A stretch of DNA of 64,000 nucleotides, taken from Chlorops oryzae. Its lineage: Eukaryota > Arthropoda > Insecta > Diptera > Chloropidae. The stretch covers positions 113,932,624 to 113,996,623 of the forward strand of contig CM035807.1 of the NCBI GenBank assembly GCA_020466095.1, in the 5' to 3' direction. Positions 23,300 through 32,422 of this stretch are shown here, piece after piece. The position numbers and the translations under genes are program-made. Positions within the stretch are counted from its first letter, which is position 1. Every line of letters begins with the position of its first letter. Under the pieces are notes generated by a model. That model was not told the DNA's origin. It worked only from the letters and a program-made list of their open reading frames with translations, and ran no database searches.

Positions 23300-23716
23300 C
23301 TAAATGTTTTTTATTTGGTTGACGTGTCTTATATGACTAATGTATGGGTCAGATGACACAAGGAGTCGGTTAAAAACATCAGAATTTGTGGAAGTTCTGC
23401 TGAATTTTCTGGAAAACATCAACCTGTACTTCCTATAGTCCTTATTTCTTGATTCCTCAGCTTCTTCCGATAACATCCCAATTGGATGTACTGCCGCATT
23501 AATAATTTCCTTCCCATGTATAAGTATTTTATGCACTGTAACAGGCATATAAAACCATTTGTATTCCCGAACAAACAACTCCGCTGTTTCCATTGCAAAT
23601 TGTTGGAATTTCATGGTATCAATTTTTTCACCACATAAACCACATAAATTAACGTCGTAATCGCAATTAACAAGTTCCTCAGCTATTTCTGAATAAAACG
23701 CGGAAAATACGCTCAT
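23300..23716 (-). CDS. Transib transposase, C-terminal fragment (RAG1-core relative)
   Basis: A 138-residue open frame with a CGLCGEKID knuckle-like pair and the stretch PIGMLSEEAEESRNKDYRKY, followed by SRKFSRTSTNSDVFNRLL and SSDPYISHIRHV. This looks like the C-terminal block of Transib transposases, which contains the third acidic catalytic residue (Glu, equivalent to RAG1 E962), likely within the SEEAEE stretch. The N-terminal part with the two catalytic Asp residues is absent, so it is a remnant that could not catalyse transposition alone. The frame is intact over its length, so decay is recent. Family assignment combines this motif with the ends; the Glu alignment is from memory of the family pattern. 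Confidence 0.75.
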   Translation of the reverse strand: MSVFSAFYSEIAEELVNCDYDVNLCGLCGEKIDTMKFQQFAMETAELFVREYKWFYMPVTVHKILIHGKEIINAAVHPIGMLSEEAEESRNKDYRKYRLMFSRKFSRTSTNSDVFNRLLVSSDPYISHIRHVNQIKNI

Positions 23717-24056
23717 TTTGCTTTTGTTTATTTCTTATTATTTTAAAATACTTATTAAATGCAACTTCAGAATTTCCTTGTTTTTGATTCGCTTTGGTTT
23801 TTCTCCTTCCTTTATCCTCTTTATTCTTAAACTCTTCAATTAGTTAATTGTTGCTATTATAATTCGGCTTAATGAATAGGAATGCCTAAAAGTATACTAT
23901 AAATTTTTCAAAGATTTTTATTGCAATTGTCATGCATTTTTTTTTTTACAAAATTGATGATATCTTAAAAGTGCTAGGCTATGCCGGCCGTTTTTTTTTT
24001 TTTCATTATATGTTAGAACTAACTAAAAGCTTCAATTTTTACCCTATTTGAAAGTA

Positions 24057-24379
24057 CACCTAAGTCTGTTTTTACACGGTTTTGATATAACACGGTTTGA
24101 AAATTGAATATTTTTAATTTTTTTACACGATTTTATTCCATTTAGCACGATTTGAAATTTTATGTACTTAAATTTTTTTTGTCAAATTTAAATTTTGCGA
24201 AGTATGTTCATATCACAAAAAAGTATTTATGAAAGAAAAAGTCTGAAACCATCGATAGTATCGATAGTGCTATCGATAGTTTGCGAACACTAGCTTAAAG
24301 ATCAATGTCTTTTTTTACACGGTTTTTTTTACACGGCTTCTTCTGGAACCAATCTACCGTGTAAAAACAGACTTAGGTG
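24057..24379. mobile_element. TA-flanked MITE nested in the Transib element
   Basis: Ends CACCTAAGTCTGTTTTTACA and the complement at 24360-24379, flanked by TA (24055-24056 and 24380-24381). Several TTTTACACGG words repeat inside. It contains three close ATCGATAG words at 24251-24279. Likely a Tc1/mariner or pogo derivative. Confidence 0.75.
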
Positions 24380-25552
24380 TAACTGCTCGTAACTCACATT
24401 AGTTCTATTCCAACAAAAATAGCAAATCCTGTATTTTTTGGAGTCATTTTCATTTCCGCATAACTTTTAAACCACTAATCGTTTCTTACTGATTCCTTTG
24501 GCAATTTCATGAGTAAATGTTATATTTTACTATAGAACAAAATTTTTGGTACAGAAAAGATTTTATTTTATATTAATTCCGTACTCAATTTAATGAAAAA
24601 CTTAGTCAATTATTATCCTTGCATGTTTATGTAACTTCCAACGGGTATACCAAGTACTAATATTACTTTTTGAAACAAAAGCTTATCGATTTCTCTTATT
24701 TGGACAATTCTCTACAAAACTGCATCATTACTTTTTCGAAATCATATGGTCGAAAAATTGATTTTTTGCCGCTGAAAAACCACTGTGCGACGTAAGAGGC
24801 AAGCACTTATCTCTTGAATGCCACTTACCAGTGGAAGCATCATACTTTTCTCCACTATTACTGTAAACCAAAAGCGGTATGCCCGATCCCGATCCTCCTT
24901 GCATATGAAGAGACTTAAAAAGCGGCGAAACGAACTAAAAGAGAAGGGTTTTTTTGAACGAATTTATCATGGAATTATAATTAATTAAATTTACTTTTGG
25001 ATTAACGCAATTTACACCGATACCATAGAGTCGATCTTGAGCATCGGCTGATTTAACTTTATTCCAAATTGAAAGTACTGCATCCGCAAACTTTTCGCCA
25101 TGCGCAAGTGAGCTTTCATCCTAAAGTTATGAAGGATGCTAAAGTCTTGGAAAAGCTCGTATCAAAGAATAATCAAAAGTGTGGGTACCTTGCACTGAAA
25201 CGATACCCAAAACTTTGTTTCAGGATACATTTCCAAAATTAAATCAACGACAGCTTCGGCTTCTTTCTGCGGTTTTGACCTCTTCGCCGCAAAAAAAGCT
25301 CTACGATGACATTTTCACCCAAAGGTGCCATGCGTGACAATTACGCCCCGGTAAAATCACTGGTGACTCTGTCCTGCACGAGATATTTTTGCACTTGGTC
25401 GCGGAACTGAATTTTTGTTCTTTCAAAGAATTAAAAAATTTATTTGAGTTTAACCACAATTTTTATTCAATATTACAAAATGACACAGAAAAGATGACTA
25501 TGATGTTTCAAACTATATATATACTTCCTCCTTAAGAAGCTAAAAAACATAA

Positions 25553-26757
25553 TTATATTGCAGAGAAAATCCTAAGGATTAAATTCCCAGCTGTAAAAAG
25601 GATTGCAGGAAAGTGATCTTCTAGACGTGATGCAGCATTATTTTCAATATTTTCAATATTTTCAATATTTTCAATCTTTTTCAAATCTTCTCTTGATTTA
25701 TTGTTCAAATGTTCATCGATCCATGATGAATAGAAGGCAACGTCCGTTAAAACTCCATATGCGCCCGTATCACAGTCTGTAGATCCACGTGAAACGATTC
25801 CAGCCACAACATTGTTACAAACTAATGGTCCGCCTGAGTCTCTGGTATTAAAAAATATATGCAGAGCAGTAATAGACTTCATTCGAAAATTTCAAAAATT
25901 ACCCGTCGCAACTACCACCATCTCCTTCTTGTGCATACCCAGCGCATATCATTCCTTTATTGCGGGCAGATCTGCACATTTTTGGGCCAATTAACGACAA
26001 ATTGACTTTCATCAAATTTTGGGCTTTAACACCCTATACATAATTTTTTATTTATTTATTAAATATTGATATTGCGTTAATATCGAAAAGATTGAAAATA
26101 ACTTACATAATTCATTCTACCCCATCCTGTAAGCTCGCACCTCGTACCAGGCGGTAGTTTAACTTTATTAAAGGAAATCGTTCGAACGGTCGGATGGCCA
26201 ATTGGTACTGATTGCGTTAAAAACACCAATGCAATGTCGTGGAAACCCGTTCCCCTTCTAAATTGTTGATGGGGAACAAGTTTTGCAATATCAAGGATAA
26301 TGGTGTTATCATCAATTGTGAAAAGATTTACATGCCCCATAACCACATATAATTCACTTTTTTTTTTTGGCAAAACCTCATTACTTCTAGAAATGTTTCA
26401 AAATTTCATTGATTTTTATTGATTTCTAATATTTTAACCTACCCTATAAAACAGTGTGCCGCCGAGAGCACGACATTCGACTTAATCAAGGATCCTCCAC
26501 AAAAATGTGCAGAACCAAAATATGGGTAGTCCAGAGAGCGATTTCTAATTGACACTGTATAGATGGTCGATGTTGCTACTGTCCCGTTTATAACTCTTTC
26601 ATCAATGCTAACTTTTCCGGTTTCATTCAATTGGGAAAAGGTGTAATCAATCAATTTCAGCAAATAGAACAACAGATCGAGAAGAGCTTCACTTACTTGT
26701 ATTTGGTAAAAAAAGAAAAACAACCAATTCCAGAAAGCTCAATTTAAGCCACCACAT
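25553..26757 (-). CDS. Secreted S1A serine protease, copy 2
   Basis: Exons 26697-26757, 26443-26611, 26107-26386, 25903-26033 and 25553-25841; 930 nt, 309 residues, consistent phases. Same signal exon, activation site (DER-VINGT) and triad as copy 1 (LSAAHCF, HDIALVFL, GGSCDGDSGGP), with Gly at position 189. Against copy 1, changes cluster after His57 (GSNEVLPK), before Asp102 (QFRRGTGFHD), at position 192 (Asp for Arg) and in the 217-226 loop (SRGSTDCDTGAYG), while flanking and intron DNA is almost the same. The C-terminal tail is shorter (NLILRIFSAI). Its function is probably extracellular proteolysis; the target is unknown. Confidence 0.88.
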
Positions 26758-27020
26758 CGTTTTCCTTTTCGCATAATACAAAAACCAGAGATAAAAATTC
26801 GGTTAAAATTCTTTACTTTAAACGTAAATTTTTTTATTTTTAATCGAATTTCGACTATCGAATAAACTAAAAAAATTTTTATTTAATATGTTTAAAAATA
26901 AAAAACTGACACTATCATCCCTGGTAGATTTTCATTTGACTTTTACGAGAAAATGAAAAGTATGAGAAACGAAGTTTTCTGGCAAGTTGTAGAAAATTGA
27001 AGAGGAGCCAACGGACGCCG

Positions 27021-28068
27021 CACAGTGGGATTGCTCCATACATCATGCGGCAAAAAAAAAAATAGAAGGAATCGTCCTATCACAATGAAAATTGGTATGC
27101 GGATGTAAATTGAGGTCATTAAGATATAAACTAAAATTTACCGAAATCAGTTCACCCCTTCGGGTACCCCCCATAGACCCCCACATGCAGTTTTGTATGG
27201 CAGCTATATCTAAAACTCAACCGATTTTAATAAAACTTTGTCAGAATGTTGTTTATAGTCAAAAACGAATATATACAAAAAATGGTTCAAATCTGACAGT
27301 CCCTAGGGGTACTTTCAGTGGATAACTGCTTTTTCAGTATAAATGGCATCACAGTTTCGTATGTTCTCAAATTCGTAAACAAAAATTTTAATATAATGTT
27401 TTGTTTTTGTAATTTCTTAGTTAGTTCTTAATTTCTTATAAACATTGCCATCAGAAATTTTAATAAAGCGTTAATGAATACTGATCATCCTTAACATATG
27501 CAATGATTTTTTTTTCTTAATATCCAGACATTTGCGCGGTGATTTTTAACATAAAAATGGACTTTATCGAGACAATCGTAAGTGGGCGGTAAATTTTTTT
27601 TTCATAGATCGTTAGAACAGACTCCAGACTTTTATTTTTTTTTATCAACTAGAAGACAAAGCACGACAAAGCATAGAAAACTTTTTGTCCATTGAAAAAA
27701 GGAAAGGCGGCATTTTCGAGGTAGAATTTTTGATAGCCCACCTCCTCTTCGATATTCAATAAAATGCCACAATTTTTAATTCCTTTTAAAAATCAAACTC
27801 TACATTTTAATAAAAAATCACCTTTATAGTAACAGTGGTAGATTTAATCCGAAAAAAATGGGAACCAATTTGAAATTTTTTTTTTCAATTTTTCGAAGAA
27901 AAATCATTTTCGATCTTTAGCTTAATTTTTTATATAAAAAAAATTTATTTTTGGAAAAAACAGTTTTGAATTATTCTTATCTAGAGTTTTCTCAGTTCGA
28001 TTAAATCGACAAATCATCAAATTAGGATGGTGAAAAAATCCTATTTTTGCCGCAGAAATCTCACTGTG
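27021..28068. mobile_element. Non-autonomous Transib element, in duplication unit 2
   Basis: Nearly identical copy, by duplication, of 21029-22078, with the same CACAGTG ends and CGCCG flanks (27016-27020 and 28069-28073). Only a handful of base changes, for example in the T-run near 27510. Confidence 0.85.
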
Positions 28069-28727
28069 CGCCGCATAGTGCAACGAGTGCATACATGCTC
28101 GCGACAAAAATTTAAGAAGTACTCGCAGAGTAATGAAATATTGCATCATGGATTACTTTCTTCGACTCAATTAAGAAAAAATTCAGGTTTCTTCAGATCT
28201 GGCTAGGCCTATCACCCACCCCACATATAATGGAGATCCAAATTTTTCGCATTTTTGAACCTAATGACTTCAAATTCAACACAAAAATTACTGCTATCCG
28301 CCAAACTAATAAAAAATAACTCAATGGGTACGTTACCACGCCAATTTTTTGTTCCACTGCCACTCAAATGTAGCTAACGGGCCACTTCGGAACCCCCTGC
28401 TAATCGGTAGAAAAAAAGCTATAAATACGGAAGCGCCTAGCGATGGCACATGGCATCACTAAAAGGTCATCGCCATTTTTGAACGGGTTCATTTTTTTAT
28501 TTATTTATTTATTTATTTTTTTTTTGATTCAGGCGCTACCGGGTTAATGAATATTGGATTTAAAAAAAATTTAATACAAAAAATACTAATTTTAGCTCGG
28601 GATAAATTTAGAGTGGATTTTAGAAGACTTTGTGAATGCCTAATTTTTTTCGCCTTAGTTCTAGAAATTCATTTTTCTCGAGCAATTCGAATCAAAATCA
28701 CTTTTTTATATTTTTTATTTTTGTATT
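28069..28727. other. DNA between the Transib and the methyltransferase 3' end
   Basis: Contains an (ATTT)n run near 28495-28520 and the sentence-like repeat GGCGCTACCGGGTTAATG, which also occurs near 22537 and, inverted, near 59785 and 59905. No gene supported. Confidence 0.45.
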
Positions 28728-29696
28728 TTAAGCATTAACTTTCGTGTTACCAACACACTGTCGGATTTTTTCAATATCCTCAGGATAAACACGACAACAG
28801 CCTCCAATGATTCGGGCGCCAAGTTCAATCCATTCTGGCACGTACGACGTAAGAGGCAAGCACTTATCTCTTGAATGCCACTTACCAGTGGAAGCATCAT
28901 ACTTTTCTCCACTATTACTGTAAACCAAAAGCGGTATGCCCGATCCCGATCCTCCTTGCATATGAAGAGACTTAAAAAGCGGCGAAACGAACTAAAAGAG
29001 AAGGGTTTTTTTGAACGAATTTATCATGGAATTATAATTAATTAAATTTACTTTTGGATTAACGCAATTTACACCGATACCATAGAGTCGATCTTGAGCA
29101 TCGGCTGATTTGACTTTATTCCAAATTGAAAGTACTGCATCCGCAAACTTTTCGCCATGCGCAAGTGAGCTTTCATCCTAAAGTTGTGAAGGATGCTAAA
29201 GTCTTGGAAAAGCTCGTTTCAAAGAATAATCAAAAGTGTAGGTACCTTGCACTGAAACGATACCCAAAACTTTGTTTCAGGATACTTTTCCAAAATTAAA
29301 TCAACGACAGCTTCGGCTTCTTTCTGCGCAAAAAAAAAAAATTATATAATTCATTTCATTAGGCCCCCTCTCGCTCTCCACCTCTCGCTCTCCACCTCTC
29401 GCTCTCCACCTCTCGCTCTCCACCTCTCGCTCTCCACCACTCTCTCTCTCCCCATCACTCTCTCCCTTTCCCACCCACGCTCCCCTCTCTCTCTCACTTT
29501 CTTTCTCTCTTATCTCTTTCTCTCTCTTTTCTCTCGTTCTCACTCTCTCTTTCTCTCTCTTTTCTCTCGTTCTCACTCTCTCTCTCTTATTCTCACTCTA
29601 TCTCTCTCCCCCTTTCTCTTTCTCACTCTTTCTTTCTCTTTCTTTCTCACTCTTTCTTTCTCTTTCTTTCTCTCTCTCTTTCTCTTTCTTTTCTCT

Positions 29697-29744
<48 letters not shown>

Positions 29745-29865
29745 ATTCTTTCTCTCTCTCTCTCATTCTTTCTCTCTCTCTCTGTATCTTTCTCTCTCTC
29801 TGTATCTTTCTCTCTCTCTGTATCTTTCTCTCTCTCTCTCTCTTCTCTTTCTCTCTCTCTTTCTT

Positions 29866-29944
<79 letters not shown>

Positions 29945-30787
29945 TTCTCTCTCTCTCTCTCCCTTCCTCTCTCTCTCCTTCTCTCTCTCTCTCTCCTTCC
30001 TCTCTCTCTCTCCTCTTCCTCTCTCTCTCCCTTCCTCTCTCTCTCCCTCTCTCTTTCTCTCCCTCTCTCTCTCTCTTTTCTCTCTCCCTCTCTCTCTCTC
30101 TCTCTTCTCTCTCCCTCTCTCTCTCTCTCTCACTCCCTCCCTCATTCTCTCTCTCTCTCTCCCTAATAAAAAGTCGAAAATGCTTCACACACCTGGCATG
30201 GAATTGTTTCCACAGCTAGACCGTCGACGCCTTCAGCTAGGCACGCAATCCTTGGTGCATGCCATTTCTGGAGATCTTCGACGGTAAGACTATCAGCATA
30301 TTCTCCGGTATACTCTGAGCCATCATGCAAACAAGCTCCATACGGACCTATCGAAGCCATGATGATTGGAAGTCCAGGCTCCAATTGTAATTCAATCGAT
30401 TCTCGATATTTTTTAAATTCCGAAACTGCATCCTTTGCCAGTTGAACGCTCTTCCGAATTAATTGGATACTTTCATCTCCGCTCAAGTTCAAATACTTCA
30501 TATAACCCTCAATGCTCGCTTGATACGTATTCGTTAAAATAATATCGGCGCCATCTGTTAAAAAAAGATTTTTTTTTTTTATATTGGATCATCATCGTCA
30601 TATTACAATTTCGATCATATCAATATTTACTATGCAAAAAATCCAAATGCGTTAAGACAACTTCTTCGGGATTGGTAGCATCAAATCGGCAACCCCATAA
30701 TGGATCACCATCGATATTAGCAACAATGCGTCTTGCCAATTGCGATGAGAAGCCTCCGCATTTCACCAAAATACGTTTCGAGTTCAT
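28728..30787 (-). CDS. Homocysteine S-methyltransferase, intact five-exon gene
   Basis: Transfers a methyl group from S-methylmethionine or a similar donor to homocysteine, giving methionine; cytosolic, zinc-dependent. Exons: 30631-30787, 30193-30554, 29246-29323, 29052-29177 and 28728-28991; 328 residues, all phases consistent, normal family length. Signatures: the N-terminal LVKCGGFSSQL, LTNTYQAS, ASIGPYGACLHDGSEYTG, VETIPCQKEAEAV, WVSFQCKD, and the zinc-binding cysteines in GIGVNCVNP and GARIIGGCCRV. The first exon starts at the only in-frame ATG. Its last three exons exist a second time as an orphan (22732-25266). Exon 5 contains an unused perfect donor (GGTAAGTGG near 28883). Intron 2 is the polypyrimidine tract at 29329-30180. 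It resembles fly CG10621/CG10623 genes. Confidence 0.95.
29345..30170 (+). repeat. Polypyrimidine (CT)n tract, about 820 bp, within methyltransferase intron 2
   Basis: Almost only C and T on the plus strand, hence polypurine on the sense strand. It starts with a 13-14-bp minisatellite (CGCTCTCCACCTCT repeated about five times, 29370-29440) and passes into imperfect (CT)n with TTCT variants. Such mirror-type tracts can form triplex structures. Long Arg-Glu frames across it are artefacts. Confidence 0.95.
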
Positions 30788-31687
30788 ATTGAATAGTTGA
30801 ATTTTTTATTCAAGTTCAAATTGTTTTTCCACTGAGAAATGATGTTCGATAGAGAAAAAAAAAATTTAGGTACCTACTAAAATTAATTTTTGATAACTTT
30901 TCCAAACTTACTTTATTAAAAGATTTTCGTGAAATAATCAACATAACAAAATTAAAATCGTCTTCTGGTCTTTTTAAAAATAAAAGCTTCTTGCATTTGC
31001 TTGATAAGATTTTACCACACTTTCATTATTTGTTCGAGCTGTTCGACGATAGTCAGCGATAAAATCACTCGCAGTTTTGTTATTGCTTTTTCACGAATTC
31101 ACAAAAGACCTTCGAATAATGTACGACGTGCACCTTTCAAGAGTACACTGTGGAAATGTATTCTCTTGTAATTATTAGTACGATTTTCGCAGAGCACTCA
31201 CGATCTGATTTAGGATATCTTACATGCGAAAGCTCTCAGCTGAATGAACTCAGCTGTTTAATCGTTAGGGTGCTCCTTAGATTGCGCAAATTTCTTTTCA
31301 ACACGGTTTTGGGTACCCACCACGGTCTTGGGTACCCACCAAAATGAGCATTTTTCACTCACAGGTACTCACCAAAAGTATTTCTCTCTCGCTCTTTTTT
31401 TGCCTGCCGAGTAACATCTCTTTCTAACTGGCGCAAAATGTCCCGCCCAAAATCCATGAGAGTGACATATATAGTTATATATGGGTTCTACGTTTTTTTT
31501 TCTTTCCATTTTTTTACATTGAATTTTAGTGGTCGCTACCAGCTAATGAGGTATTCTTTCAAAAATTTTTTACTATCTAACAAAAAGAAATTTTTGTGGT
31601 TAAAGCTCGCCATTCGCTTATTTCATTTAAGTAACACATGTGTGATTTTTTTTTTTTAATTTTCTAAATTGAGTTTAAGGGTTCTTT
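30788..31687. other. Upstream region of the methyltransferase; old repeats
   Basis: Holds the likely methyltransferase promoter. GGGTACCCACCA occurs twice at about 31310-31340, and TAGTGGTCGCTACC near 31528 is inverted relative to GTAGCGACCAC at 32044-32054. No further gene seen. Confidence 0.4.
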
Positions 31688-31850
31688 GGGAACGTGTCCA
31701 AACTACGTGAACCATTTTTTACTACTTTTTACCCCCCTCCCCCTCGGTGACAATCCGTAGAATACTCCAAGTGACCAATTTGTCCAAGTGTAGTACTTTC
31801 AGGATCCCCCCGCCCCCCTTAAACGGGCCACGTAGTTTGGACACGTTCCC
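31688..31850. mobile_element. Short MITE, 163 bp
   Basis: Inverted ends GGGAACGTGTCCAAACTACG and its complement ending at 31850, about 22 bp and perfect. Interior is C-rich and non-coding. The target duplication is not clear (TTT against TTA). It sits inside the larger GTGGTCGCTAC-bounded region 31531-32054. Confidence 0.75.
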
Positions 31851-32050
31851 TTATTTCCAATAGGTCAAAGTTTGATATAAGTATAAACTTAAAAAAAGCG
31901 TGCCTAAAAATATGCTATGAATTTTATTTTATTTATTTTTTACTCAGTATATTTTGAATGTGAAAGAATTTTTGTTTTTCGTTTTGTATTTTAAAGTAGT
32001 ATATTTTTAGGCAGGCAAAAAAAATTGCAAACTTTGAACCGTGTAGCGAC

Positions 32051-32330
32051 CACAGTGCTTCGATCTCATACATTCGATGGACAAAAATAGAAACAAGTAT
32101 CGTAGGGCAATGAAATTTGGCACAAGTCCCTAATATGACTTAATTAAGAAAATTTCAAAGTGTCACCTCCCACCAGCCCATAGCCCCAACCAAACTTATT
32201 TTCGGCTATATAAATGGATCTATTGCTACAAATTTCATAAAAATTGGGAGAAGAGCATATAAGTATTTATGCGATCTTATAAAAAAAAAAAAAATATTTC
32301 ATTGATATTGACCCGGCCCCCTCCATTAAT
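32051..32330 (+). mobile_element. Diverged Transib left end, truncated
   Basis: CACAGTG at 32051-32057, then 23 nt, then ACAAAAATAG. The next 200 bp match the inside of the left end of 22854-24787 (GTAGGGCAATGAAATTTGGC, ACTTAATTAAGAAAA and CACCTCCCACC words). No right end is found downstream, so it is a truncated copy. Confidence 0.6.
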
Positions 32331-32340
32331 TACTGTTTCC

Positions 32341-32422
32341 ACGTTCGCGTCTTAAGTCTTTGCTCTATCTCTGTGGCTTTTTACAACAGAACTGCCTGCG
32401 CAAGGACTTAAGACGCGAACGT
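32341..32422. repeat. Foldback palindrome
   Basis: ACGTTCGCGTCTTAAGTC at 32341-32358 pairs with GACTTAAGACGCGAACGT at 32405-32422 across a 46-nt loop. A perfect hairpin, probably a tiny MITE. Confidence 0.75.

Larger units (their letters stand above)
22854..24787 (-). mobile_element. Transib transposon (1.93 kb) with transposase remnant, inserted in methyltransferase exon
   Basis: Ends CACAGTGGTTCG and AACCACTGTG. Target duplication CGACG at 22849-22853 and 24788-24792. The duplicate unit shows the empty site with a single CGACG at 28845-28849, which proves the insertion and its exact limits. The left end has 23 nt between heptamer and CAAAAAATA; the right end has 12 nt before CAAAAAATC. It carries a C-terminal transposase fragment (23300-23716) and is interrupted by a TA-flanked MITE (24057-24379). 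It post-dates the tandem duplication or at least the divergence of the units. Confidence 0.9.
22732..25266 (-). pseudogene. Homocysteine S-methyltransferase, orphan 3' exons split by Transib insertion
   Basis: Three pieces match the intact gene at 28728-30787: exon 3 (25189-25266), exon 4 (24995-25120) and exon 5 (24788-24934 plus 22732-22853). Exon 5 is interrupted after the codons for LTSY by the 22854-24787 transposon. Exons 1 and 2 do not exist in front of it, because the next duplication unit starts at about 25271. The remaining coding is still open (VNCVNPK, GARIIGGCCRV) with small changes (IQKIRQCVD in place of IEKIRQCVG). Without the N-terminal half of the barrel and with the insertion it cannot make an enzyme. 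Confidence 0.88.
19290..25270. repeat. Tandem duplication, unit 1 (about 4.04 kb plus a 1.93 kb insertion)
   Basis: Aligns base for base with 25273-29328 apart from small indels and the Transib insertion at 22854-24787. It runs from TTTTGACCTC near 19291 to the last bases of an intron just before a methyltransferase exon (25266). It contains a complete serine protease gene, a shared Transib element and an orphan 3' part of the methyltransferase. The head-to-tail order makes this a direct tandem duplication. Confidence 0.92.
25273..29328. repeat. Tandem duplication, unit 2 (4.06 kb)
   Basis: Second unit of the direct duplication, starting TTTTGACCTC directly after the exon 3 acceptor of unit 1 and ending at the exon 3 acceptor of the intact methyltransferase (29324-29328). 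It lacks the 1.93 kb Transib, and small indels separate it from unit 1. A 15-bp block (GAGATATTTTTGCAC) near 25379-25393 is missing from unit 1 between short GCAC repeats. Confidence 0.92.

Noticed and set aside
22732..25266. A second functional methyltransferase
   Set aside because: No exons 1-2 in front of it, and exon 5 is split by the Transib insertion.
21100..27325. Identical 77-residue frames in both duplication units as a gene
   Set aside because: They lie within a non-autonomous Transib element and resemble no protein; identity comes from the duplication.
29301..30501. Long minus-strand frames rich in Arg and Glu
   Set aside because: They are translations of the (CT)n tract inside a methyltransferase intron.
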